From an uncultured Collinsella sp. (GTDB lineage: Bacteria > Actinomycetota > Coriobacteriia > Coriobacteriales > Coriobacteriaceae): a DNA stretch of 5,368 nucleotides. The notes below the pieces were generated by a model. That model had not been told where the DNA came from. It worked only from the letters and a program-made list of their open reading frames with translations, and did not search any database. This document shows, piece after piece, positions 1 through 5,244 of this stretch. The position numbers were made by a program, and so were the translations under genes. The stretch spans positions 1 through 5,368 of the forward strand of contig URBA01000112.1 in the NCBI GenBank assembly GCA_900545905.1, in the 5' to 3' direction. The first letter of the stretch is position 1; every line of letters begins with the position of its first letter.

Positions 1-851
1 AAGACGAGCGTCTTATCGTCGACGAAGGACTTGGGTCCGTGACGATAGCCCATGGAGGTGTCGTAGGAAGTAGCGACCAGACCGTGAGCAAGCTCGAGGA
101 TCTTGAGCTGGCTCTCCTGGGCAAGGCCACCGAAGGAGCCAGAACCCAAGTAGGTCACGCGGTTGAAGTCGCCAGCGAGGTAATCGGCGACCTCGGACTC
201 GCGAGCGATAACCTCCTCGCCCATCTTGGCGATGGTCTCGACCCACTCGGCCTTCTGCTCGTCAGAGGCAGTGTCGAAAATAAGGGTGGAGAGCAGGGTC
301 ATGCAGGAATAAGAACCGGTCATGGCGAAGCCCTTGTCGTTGGCGCGCGGAATGAGCAGCGTCAGCGCGTTGGGATCATCGGCAGACTCAACGGCGAGCT
401 TGCCCTCGGGAGCGCAGGTGATGTTGAGGAACTTGACGTTGTGGACGAGCTCCTTGGCAACGGCAACGGCGGCAAGGCTCTCGGGGCTGTTGCCAGAACG
501 GGCAAAGGAAACCACGAGCGTGGGATCCTCGGCGCGCAGGAAGTCGCGCGGAGCGCTCACGATGTCGGTCGTGGCGATGGGCTTAAAGTCGTAGAGATCA
601 GTGTTGCCAGCGTGACGCAGGTACGGGGCACAGGTATCGCCAACGTAGTCGGACGTACCGGCACCGGTAAAGACAACGGACAGACGGCCCTCGCCCATAG
701 CGCGAGCCTCGGCCAGGAAGGCCTCGATGGCCTCCTTGTTCTCGCGATAGATGTTGAGCGTATCACGCCAAAGCTCGGGCTGCTGAGCAATCTCGGCCGT
801 GGTGATCTGGGCGCCGAGCTCGGTGAGCTCCTCGACACTCTTCTCGAACAT
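1..851 (-). CDS. agaS: AgaS-type SIS-domain sugar-phosphate isomerase/deaminase, C-terminus cut by window edge
   Basis: The first 283 residues are present and the reading frame is still open at base 1. AgaS of enterobacteria is about 384 residues, so roughly a quarter is missing. The protein belongs to the SIS (sugar isomerase) family and should act in the cytoplasm on a phosphorylated amino sugar; in the aga pathway AgaS is galactosamine-6-phosphate deaminase/isomerase. Visible SIS hallmarks are FTGAGTSDYVGD (61-72), VSFARSGNSPES (114-125), NITC (143-146), RANDKGFAMT (169-178), YLGSGSFGGLAQES (234-247) and GYRHGPKSFVDDKTLV (268-283). The last block nearly matches the same region of E. coli AgaS as I remember it. 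The ATG at 851 is preceded by AGAGAGG with an 8-base spacer. The gene follows the GntR gene after a 114-base gap holding its own promoter and operator. A GlmS/FrlB-like SIS enzyme is the alternative, but the SGNSPES and RHGPKS contexts favour AgaS. The exact substrate is inferred. Confidence 0.88.
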   Translation of the reverse strand, partial: MFEKSVEELTELGAQITTAEIAQQPELWRDTLNIYRENKEAIEAFLAEARAMGEGRLSVVFTGAGTSDYVGDTCAPYLRHAGNTDLYDFKPIATTDIVSAPRDFLRAEDPTLVVSFARSGNSPESLAAVAVAKELVHNVKFLNITCAPEGKLAVESADDPNALTLLIPRANDKGFAMTGSYSCMTLLSTLIFDTASDEQKAEWVETIAKMGEEVIARESEVADYLAGDFNRVTYLGSGSFGGLAQESQLKILELAHGLVATSYDTSMGYRHGPKSFVDDKTLV

Positions 852-890
852 TTCTAATACCTCTCTCTAGAAGTAATCCTCTGACGTGCA

Positions 891-919
891 ATTATACACT
901 TCAGTTGGTTATCTGGTAG
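891..919 (-). promoter_or_regulatory. Predicted promoter of agaS
   Basis: On the minus strand a perfect TATAAT -10 hexamer lies at 896-891. Seventeen bases upstream sits only a weak -35 (CTACCA, 919-914). Transcription would start near 884, giving a 5' leader of about 33 bases before the ATG at 851. The -35 region lies inside the operator-like palindrome at 913-926, as expected for a repressor that blocks RNA polymerase. The promoter is predicted by eye. Confidence 0.6.
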
Positions 920-926
920 TAACCAG
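913..926. promoter_or_regulatory. Operator-like palindrome CTGGTAGTAACCAG upstream of agaS
   Basis: The inverted repeat has perfect 5-base arms (CTGGT / ACCAG) around a 4-base centre. It overlaps the -35 region of the agaS promoter. The first 13 bases recur exactly at 5206-5218 in the PTS control region. The symmetry, with CTGGT/ACCAG arms, resembles known operators of the GntR/HutC subfamily such as NagR/DasR sites (ACTGGT...ACCAGT). The GntR regulator encoded next door at 966-1697 is the likely binder. That assignment is inference. Confidence 0.65.
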
Positions 927-965
927 TTAAATGCAAAGAATCATCATATGGATACGATGCGAACA

Positions 966-1697
966 CTAGTCGCTACGCTGGTGGTAAACCTTGTATTTAA
1001 ACTGATCGGCACGAGCAACCGAGAGCGTATACTCCACAACCTCGTTTGACTCGTTATACGTAGTCCTGACCAAATCGAGCACAGGCGAGCCCTCGACAAT
1101 TCCCAAAAGGTGGGCATCGGTAGGACGGGCTATGCTCGCATAGAACTCCTCTTCGGCCACGCGAATCTTTTGCTGAAAGTCCTGCTCAATCACATCGTAA
1201 AGCGGCTTGCGCTCCAGCAGCGGTCGCTTTAGGGACAGAAATTGACGAACCGGTAGATAGCTGCGTTCGACCATCATGGGCATGTTGTCGGCAGAACGAA
1301 GGCGCTTAAGCTTAAAAATGCGATCACCGATACGCAATCCCATATGCTCGGCCAGATTCTTATCGGCCTCCATCTCGCAAAACTCGAGAATCGTGGTCTC
1401 GGGGTCGCGACCCATCGCGCGCATCTGCTCGGTAAAGCTGTAGGACTGCATAAGATTGGTTGCCTTTGCCGAACGGTCGGTCACAAAGGTACCGCGACCG
1501 TGCTGCCGAACCACCAGTCCTAAACGCTCCAGTTCCTGCAGAGCCAGGCGTACCGTAGTGCGCGAGAGACCATAGCGCTCCGAAAGTTCGCGCTCGGAAG
1601 GAATCATGTCACCGGCGCGATATTCATGGTCAATCTTTTCGGTCAGAATATCGACCAGCTGATCGTACAGCGGTTGCTTACGCGCTCCGATCGCCAT
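966..1697 (-). CDS. GntR/HutC-family transcriptional regulator (winged HTH plus UTRA effector domain)
   Basis: This 243-residue protein is full length for the HutC subfamily (about 230-250). The N-terminal winged helix-turn-helix spans roughly residues 8-73. It carries the typical string IPSERELSERYGLSRTTVR (32-50), then LALQELERLGLV and the wing RQHGRGTFV (64-72). Residues about 85-235 match a UTRA ligand-binding domain: I.KL.RLR (127-134), MVERSYLPV (142-150), PLYDVI (165-170), EEEFYASIA (182-190), and VEYTLSVARADQFKYKV near the end. UTRA domains of this group usually sense a sugar phosphate, which releases the dimeric repressor from DNA. The ATG at 1697 follows GGGAGG with a short spacer. 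The gene sits between the PTS operon and agaS and has its own predicted promoter. Its likely targets are the matching sites at 913-926 and 5206-5218. The family is certain; effector and targets are inferred. Confidence 0.93.
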   Translation of the reverse strand: MAIGARKQPLYDQLVDILTEKIDHEYRAGDMIPSERELSERYGLSRTTVRLALQELERLGLVVRQHGRGTFVTDRSAKATNLMQSYSFTEQMRAMGRDPETTILEFCEMEADKNLAEHMGLRIGDRIFKLKRLRSADNMPMMVERSYLPVRQFLSLKRPLLERKPLYDVIEQDFQQKIRVAEEEFYASIARPTDAHLLGIVEGSPVLDLVRTTYNESNEVVEYTLSVARADQFKYKVYHQRSD

Positions 1698-1735
1698 CCT
1701 TTCCTCCCTTTTGCTCGAATTCGGCTAACTACCTA

Positions 1736-1766
1736 GGGTGTTAAGCATTATCAGTCCGCAACACCC
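1736..1766. repeat. Inverted repeat GGGTGTT / AACACCC flanking the gntR -10 region
   Basis: Perfect 7-base arms lie at 1736-1742 and 1760-1766, separated by 17 bases. The predicted gntR -10 hexamer (1752-1747) lies in the spacer. It could be an operator for a second regulator or a weak hairpin. It does not resemble the CTGGTAGTAACCA element. Confidence 0.4.
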
Positions 1767-1776
1767 GAATCATCAA
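1747..1776 (-). promoter_or_regulatory. Predicted promoter of the GntR regulator gene
   Basis: The minus strand carries TTGATG (-35, 1776-1771), an 18-base spacer and GATAAT (-10, 1752-1747). Transcription would start near 1740, about 43 bases before the ATG at 1697. The -35 hexamer overlaps the end of the U-tract of the PTS operon terminator, so regulator transcription appears separate from the PTS operon apart from read-through. Confidence 0.45.
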
Positions 1777-1816
1777 GAAAACAAAAGCCGCGCGCTCTTT
1801 CGAGCACGCGGCTTTT
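1774..1816 (-). terminator. Rho-independent terminator of the PTS operon
   Basis: Arms at 1783-1797 and 1802-1816 form a 15-base-pair stem. On the minus-strand RNA the stem is continuous, with one G-U wobble at 1793/1806, and is closed by a GAAA tetraloop. The same stem read on the plus strand has a C-A mismatch. On the minus strand it is followed by TTTTGTTTTC. Both facts orient it to terminate transcripts leaving the EIID gene, whose stop codon lies about 65 bases upstream. Confidence 0.88.
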
Positions 1817-1840
1817 AACATACACATGGCTTAAGGGGTC

Positions 1841-1869
1841 GGGGTGTGAGCCGCGTAGGGACACACCCC
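1841..1869 (-). other. Second hairpin just after the EIID stop codon
   Basis: GGGGTGTG (1841-1848) pairs perfectly with CACACCCC (1862-1869) across a 13-base loop, 13 bases past the end of the EIID gene. No U-tract follows, so it is not a terminator by itself. It may protect the 3' end of the operon mRNA or halt ribosome-free transcription ahead of the true terminator. The role is a guess; the pairing is visible. Confidence 0.45.
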
Positions 1870-1882
1870 TCAAGCTAGAGCC

Positions 1883-2965
1883 TTACCAGATGCTCGGCCA
1901 GAGACCAAGCGGGCCAGCGCCCAGGATGCCAAGGACGAAGAGCAGCAGAATGCCCTTGGTCGGGGTCCAGCTGTGCTTAGCGAACATGTAGTAAAGCAGC
2001 AGCGTAAGCATAAGCGGGACGAGCTTCGGGACGATGGTGTTGAGGGTGTCGGCAACAGAGAAGTTGACCGGATCCTCGGTAACGGTGCCGTAGGTAACGG
2101 ACTCCATGCCGTTGCCCAGATCGGTGACGCCGCACTCGACAGCGTTGCCGTCGGCATCGGAAGCGGTGAGGGCGTTGCCGTCCTCATCGGTCATGGCGAT
2201 GGTACCGGCCTCAGCGGTCTCGGTATCGATGCCCTCCATACCGGTGAAGTTCTCGGCCTCCTTCTCGGAGACGATCACGGTAGTAGCGGAGAGGCCACGG
2301 GTGGTGCCGTTGGGGATCTGGAGGTTGATCTGGGTGCCACCCATGGTGACGACCAGGCAACCGACGACGAAGACGCCCATGATGGAAGCGGCACGCGTGA
2401 AGGCCTGCATGTTGGCAGTCAGAGCGTCAATAGCGCTGGTGCCAAGCTTGTAGGACCAGTTCATGAGCCAGAAGCGCAGAGCGAACTGGACGACGTTGAA
2501 GATCACCAGGAAGATGATCGGCGCAGCGGCGTTGCCGTTGATGGCCATGTTGGAGGTGATGCCGGCCGTGATAGGCACGAGCGTCAGCCAGAACAGGGCG
2601 TCACCGATACCACCGAGCGGGCCCATTGCGGCGACGCGGACGGCGCGGATCGTGGGGATGTCAACCTTGTTCTGCTCGAGCGAAAGCACGATACCCATAA
2701 CAAAGGTGACGAGGAACGGGTGGGTGTTGAAGAACTCCAGGTTGTGGCTCATGGAAGCCGCGAGGTCGTTCTTGTTGGTGTGGATCTTCTCCAGACCGGG
2801 GATGATGGAGTAAAGCCAGCCAGCGGCCTGCATGCGCTCGTAGTTGAACGATGCCTGCAGGAAGCAGGAGCGCCAAGCCATCTTGTTGAGGGTCTTCTGG
2901 TCGAGCTGCGGAGCAGGAGTGAGATCCTCGTAGTGCTCCGGGATCACATACTCATTAGATGCCAT
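1883..2965 (-). CDS. PTS mannose/fructose/sorbose-family transporter subunit IID, with a large acidic insertion
   Basis: This is the second membrane subunit of an EII-Man complex; with EIIC it moves the sugar across the membrane while EIIB phosphorylates it. From the ATG at 2965 the protein has 360 residues, against roughly 260-305 usual for the family. Hallmarks are the N-terminal LDQKTLNKMAWRSCFLQASFNYERMQAAGW (21-50), HNLEFFNTHPFL (74-85), MGIVLSLEQ (90-98), VRVAAMGPLGGIGDALFW (109-126), and a hydrophobic C-terminal part with LVPLMLTLLLYYMF (315-328). The extra length is mostly residues about 221-300, very rich in D, E, G, T and A and containing the duplicated motif DGNAL / DGNAV (262-276). 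The start at 2965 is preferred over the in-frame ATG at 2998 because GGAGGTG lies 9 bases upstream and MASNEYVIPE opens a family-like N-terminus. It overlaps the EIIC gene by 11 bases, suggesting translational coupling, and is the last gene of the operon. Confidence 0.93.
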   Translation of the reverse strand: MASNEYVIPEHYEDLTPAPQLDQKTLNKMAWRSCFLQASFNYERMQAAGWLYSIIPGLEKIHTNKNDLAASMSHNLEFFNTHPFLVTFVMGIVLSLEQNKVDIPTIRAVRVAAMGPLGGIGDALFWLTLVPITAGITSNMAINGNAAAPIIFLVIFNVVQFALRFWLMNWSYKLGTSAIDALTANMQAFTRAASIMGVFVVGCLVVTMGGTQINLQIPNGTTRGLSATTVIVSEKEAENFTGMEGIDTETAEAGTIAMTDEDGNALTASDADGNAVECGVTDLGNGMESVTYGTVTEDPVNFSVADTLNTIVPKLVPLMLTLLLYYMFAKHSWTPTKGILLLFVLGILGAGPLGLWPSIW

Positions 2966-3755
2966 CTTCGAAGTCACCTCCGTCAGAAACAGCTGCACCC
3001 TTCAGCTCGGTCTGCTGCTGGAAGTCCCAGAAAGCAATGCCGAAGCCGATGAGAGCGAGGATGAGCAGAGCAGGGGTTGCCAGAGAATCGTTGGCAACGG
3101 TGATGAGCGCGAGGCCAAAGCCCATGAGGAAGAAGCCCCACATATCGCGGTTCATCATAACCTTGAGCAGGACGGCGAAGCCGACGAAGCGCATCATGCC
3201 GCCTGCAGCGGACAGACCGGTCTGCAGCCAAGTCGGGATGGCGGAAGCGATGGTCTGACCAATGGTAGCGCCAGCGATGAAGAACAGAGTGACGACGACA
3301 GCGAAGATCAGGCCGAGCAGAGCCATGGCGAAGTAGTTCAGGCGCTCGATGCCCTTGGTGTCCGCGTTATGAGCCATGTTATCGGCCGTGGACATAAGCG
3401 GGGACATAAGCGTGAAGACCAGGGTAACGCCGAGCTGACCAAGCAGAGCGAACGGAATGGCAAGGCCGACTGCCGCGTTGGGCTCGAGACCCGTAGCGAT
3501 AGCGAGAATGGCTGCCATGATGCCGCCGATGACGGCGTTAGGCGGCTGAGCGCCTCCGATCGGCATGTTGCCGATCGTCATGAGCTGATAGGTACCACCC
3601 ACGAGAAGACCGGTGTTGAGGTCGCCAAGGATAAGACCGATGACGGCGCCGGTGACGATGGGCTGATAGAGAGACTCGAGGAAGTTGAACTGGTCGATTG
3701 CCGCGACGAACGTGACGATGAAGACCAGAGCGACCTGGATGATCGAGTATTCCAT
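2955..3755 (-). CDS. PTS mannose/fructose/sorbose-family transporter subunit IIC
   Basis: The 266-residue length is normal for EIIC of the EII-Man family (AgaC/AgaW/ManY/SorA). It is an integral membrane protein that forms the sugar channel with EIID. Alternating hydrophobic segments run throughout, for example about 5-20, 32-52, 74-90, 96-120, 140-163, 185-200, 205-221 and 227-244. Conserved strings are LYQPIVTGAVIGLILGDLNTGLLVGGTYQLMTIGNMPIGGAQPPNAVIGG (29-78). The C-terminal tail is acidic and ends in EDGI. The ATG at 3755 has a strong AAGGAGG site 6 bases upstream. A 90-base gap with a possible hairpin separates it from the EIIB gene, while its 3' end overlaps the EIID gene. AgaC/AgaW-like galactosamine specificity is suggested by the neighbouring agaS, not by a residue I can name. 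Confidence 0.95.
   Translation of the reverse strand: MEYSIIQVALVFIVTFVAAIDQFNFLESLYQPIVTGAVIGLILGDLNTGLLVGGTYQLMTIGNMPIGGAQPPNAVIGGIMAAILAIATGLEPNAAVGLAIPFALLGQLGVTLVFTLMSPLMSTADNMAHNADTKGIERLNYFAMALLGLIFAVVVTLFFIAGATIGQTIASAIPTWLQTGLSAAGGMMRFVGFAVLLKVMMNRDMWGFFLMGFGLALITVANDSLATPALLILALIGFGIAFWDFQQQTELKGAAVSDGGDFEDGI
2975..2981 (-). promoter_or_regulatory. Ribosome binding site deciding the EIID start
   Basis: GGAGGTG on the minus strand lies 9 bases before the ATG at 2965, inside the last codons of the EIIC gene. The alternative in-frame ATG at 2998 lies upstream of this site and would add 11 residues (MQLFLTEVTSK) unlike EIID N-termini. The site therefore supports the shorter protein. 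Confidence 0.8.
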
Positions 3756-3796
3756 CTTGCTCCTCCTTTCAAAATGTATGTACGCACTTTGGATAT

Positions 3797-3834
3797 CACG
3801 TACAGAACGTCAGGGTTTCACTCCTGACAACGTG
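3797..3834 (-). other. Possible mRNA hairpin between the EIIB and EIIC genes
   Basis: GTCAGG (3809-3814) pairs with CCTGAC (3823-3828) around an 8-base loop. An outer helix, CACGT (3797-3801) with ACGTG (3830-3834), could extend it across a 7/1 internal loop. It is the only sizeable gap inside the operon (90 bases) and has no U-tract. It may be a processing or stability element that sets the ratio of the soluble EIIA/EIIB to the membrane subunits. The function is speculative. Confidence 0.4.
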
Positions 3835-3845
3835 GATCACGAGGA

Positions 3846-4328
3846 TTACGAGAAGAGCTTGCTCGTGTCCTCAACAGGCGTGCTCGGAACGCGCCTGATC
3901 TCCAACTCCACCCCCAATTCCTGCAGCTCTTTAAACGCAGCGACATCCTCGTCGTTAACTGCGACGGAGGTGGCGACTTGGCGCTTTCCTTCCGACATGT
4001 GCATGTTGCCGATGTTTACCTTCTTTATAGGCACACCGCCCTTGACGAGCGTAAGCACGTCTTCCGGTGTTTCGGCCACGATGAAGATCTTCTGGCGCGG
4101 GCTCGCCTTGCCAATGACGTCGATGGTCTTCTGCAGAGAGAAGAAACGCGTAGCGACGCCGGCGGGAGCGGCCATCTTCATGAGGTTCTGGCGCATGGTG
4201 TTGGTCGCCACGTCGTCGTTGGCGACGAGGATGAGGTTGGAGCCCAGAGTGGAGTTCCACTGGGTGGCAACCTGACCATGAACCAGTCGGTTATCGATGC
4301 GGGTAAGAAGAATGTTGGGTTCTGCCAT
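3846..4328 (-). CDS. PTS mannose/fructose/sorbose-family subunit IIB
   Basis: This 160-residue cytoplasmic protein takes the phosphate from EIIA and passes it to the incoming sugar. The active-site block RIDNRLVHGQV (10-20) contains the phosphorylated histidine His17. Other family strings are LILVANDDVA (32-41), a methionine-rich stretch (45-52), FIVAETPEDVL (82-92) and the NIGNMHMSEGKRQV block (105-118) typical of the sorbose/galactosamine EIIB group. Length matches the family (about 155-165). The ATG at 4328 follows AAAGGAAG at a somewhat long spacing. It lies 36 bases after the YajC-like gene and 90 bases before the EIIC gene. A separate EIIB gene, not an EIIAB fusion like ManX, is the arrangement seen in aga and sorbose-type operons. 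Confidence 0.95.
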   Translation of the reverse strand: MAEPNILLTRIDNRLVHGQVATQWNSTLGSNLILVANDDVATNTMRQNLMKMAAPAGVATRFFSLQKTIDVIGKASPRQKIFIVAETPEDVLTLVKGGVPIKKVNIGNMHMSEGKRQVATSVAVNDEDVAAFKELQELGVELEIRRVPSTPVEDTSKLFS

Positions 4329-4364
4329 GTTGATCAGCTTCCTTTCGTTATTTGCTGACGACAG

Positions 4365-4646
4365 TTACTTGATCTCCTGAATCGCGTAACGCGAAACATC
4401 TACGACGGCTCCGGATCGGACTTTGATCTGGACCTTTTCGCCTTCGATGCCTTTGACGGTTCCGTAGATACCGCCGGCGAAAAGAACCTCCTGACCCGGC
4501 TTAAGCTCGGTATGCAGCTCCTTGAAGTACTTCTGCTTCTTCTTCATGTTGATTTGCGACCAGATGGTGTAAATCAAGCCCATGATGACAAGCAGGCCTA
4601 AAAGGGCGACCGAGGAGCTCAGGACGTTGGCTCCGAAATCGGCCAT
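4365..4646 (-). CDS. yajC: YajC-family small membrane protein encoded inside the PTS operon
   Basis: The 93-residue protein has an N-terminal transmembrane segment (about 11-30, SSVALLGLLVIMGLIYTIW), a basic KKKQK stretch (35-39), and a small soluble domain. That domain reads LKPGQEVLFAGGIYGTVKGIEGEKVQIKVRSGAVVDVSRYAIQEI, matching the YajC pattern (L..G..V...GGI.G.V..I....V.I....G..V.V.R.AI). Classical YajC associates with SecDF at the translocon; secD/secF are absent here. Its ATG shares one base with the EIIA stop (TAATG), with GAGGA upstream, so translation is probably coupled. YajC-like genes occur in some EII-Man operons of Firmicutes, for example the streptococcal hyaluronate-disaccharide locus, so it may be a PTS-specific paralogue aiding assembly of EIIC/EIID. 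That role is inferred. Confidence 0.88.
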   Translation of the reverse strand: MADFGANVLSSSVALLGLLVIMGLIYTIWSQINMKKKQKYFKELHTELKPGQEVLFAGGIYGTVKGIEGEKVQIKVRSGAVVDVSRYAIQEIK

Positions 4647-5089
4647 TAGATGCCGTCCTCGTCGCCGAAGATATCCTCTTCCTCGGAGCCGGCAACAGAA
4701 GCGACCGTCTGGGCGGTGATGCCCGTCTGGCCAACGGTCACGGCCTGCTCGCCAAGCTCGGCGAGCGTGGCGTTACCGCGGAGGAACAGAAGCTCAATAA
4801 CCATGGGAAGGTTAGTGCCGGTCAGAACCTCGACATTGTCGACATCCTGGGCAATCATCATCGACTGGTTGAACGGGGTGCCGCCAAGCAGGTCGGTAAA
4901 GACGAGCACGCCATCGCACTCCTCGCGCATGGCGGTAATAGCGGCGCGGAGATCCTCACCATAGGAAGCAGCCTGGTCGCCCTCAAAAGGAACGACGGTA
5001 AAAGCGGGCTGGTCGCCGGCAACCATAGCGATAGCGCTTGCAAGGCCGGGTGCGAACTGTCCATGACCGGTAAGAATAAAGCCAACCAT
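4646..5089 (-). CDS. PTS mannose/fructose-family subunit IIA
   Basis: This 147-residue cytoplasmic protein accepts phosphate from HPr and passes it to EIIB. The N-terminus MVGFILTGHGQFAPGL contains the phosphorylated histidine His9, and TDLLGGTPFN (65-74) carries the conserved aspartate Asp66 that supports the active site. GTNLPMVIELL (91-101) is also typical. The family core ends near residue 132, and an acidic tail SEEEDIFGDEDGI follows. It is the first gene of the operon. The ATG at 5089 has only a modest site (GGAAGGG, about 7-8 bases upstream) that could be partly hidden in a leader hairpin at 5100-5142. The single-domain form, not fused to EIIB, fits the AgaF type. Confidence 0.95.
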   Translation of the reverse strand: MVGFILTGHGQFAPGLASAIAMVAGDQPAFTVVPFEGDQAASYGEDLRAAITAMREECDGVLVFTDLLGGTPFNQSMMIAQDVDNVEVLTGTNLPMVIELLFLRGNATLAELGEQAVTVGQTGITAQTVASVAGSEEEDIFGDEDGI

Positions 5090-5099
5090 TCAAATTTCC

Positions 5100-5142
5100 C
5101 TTCCGAAGGTGTGTACAATCTGAGTCCGATGATTTTCGGAAG
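5100..5142 (-). promoter_or_regulatory. Leader inverted repeat overlapping the EIIA ribosome binding site
   Basis: CTTCCGAA (5142-5135 on the minus strand) can pair with TTCGGAAG (5107-5100) over a 27-base loop. The downstream arm includes GGAAG, the 5' part of the EIIA ribosome binding region GGAAGGG. A smaller stem (TCCGA/TCGGA, 5125-5129 with 5136-5140) competes with it. This could tune translation of the first PTS gene. The stems are short, and no known riboswitch class is recognised. Confidence 0.35.
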
Positions 5143-5205
5143 CCAGCGGGCGCTCGCCCTTAAAGCTTCTTGGAAAGCGTTCTTTGAAGACCAGTGGTTT
5201 CTAAA

Positions 5206-5218
5206 CTGGTAGTAACCA
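5206..5218. promoter_or_regulatory. Operator-like element CTGGTAGTAACCA in the PTS control region
   Basis: The 13 bases are identical to positions 913-925 upstream of agaS. Here the next base is C instead of G, so the outermost pair of the palindrome is lost. An extra ACCAGT at 5190-5195 forms an inverted repeat with ACTGGT at 5205-5210, so a second or extended site is possible. It lies about 12-24 bases downstream of the predicted start of transcription, a road-block position. The GntR protein encoded at 966-1697 is the likely binder. Confidence 0.65.
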
Positions 5219-5235
5219 CGTGACGTGTTGTTGTC

Positions 5236-5244
5236 ACTATATCA
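5236..5244 (-). promoter_or_regulatory. Predicted extended -10 promoter of the PTS operon
   Basis: The minus strand reads TGATATAGT (5244-5236), a TGn extension plus TATAGT (5 of 6 to TATAAT). No good -35 is visible 16-18 bases upstream, which extended -10 promoters can tolerate. Transcription would start near 5230, giving a leader of about 140 bases to the EIIA ATG. A competing reading is GTGACA (5239-5234) as -35 with TACTAC 17 bases further on; its -10 is poor. Confidence 0.45.

Noticed and set aside
39..857. Plus-strand open frame (272 codons) opposite agaS
   Set aside because: The minus strand encodes an unmistakable AgaS-type protein through the same bases; the plus frame has no recognisable motif and no ribosome binding site.
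2966..2998. Upstream in-frame ATG at 2998 as EIID start
   Set aside because: The GGAGGTG site lies downstream of it and points to the ATG at 2965; the 11 extra residues are not EIID-like and would enlarge the overlap with EIIC.
1973..3052. Long plus-strand open frame (359 codons) opposite EIID
   Set aside because: It lies fully antisense to clear EIID/EIIC genes, its product is low-complexity (many G, D, H, E, V) with no family motif, and such frames are common opposite GC-rich genes.
5171..5186. cre-like element around TGGAAAGCGTTCTT
   Set aside because: Only the central AANCGNT part fits; three of the fixed outer positions mismatch, weaker than the candidate at 5351-5364.
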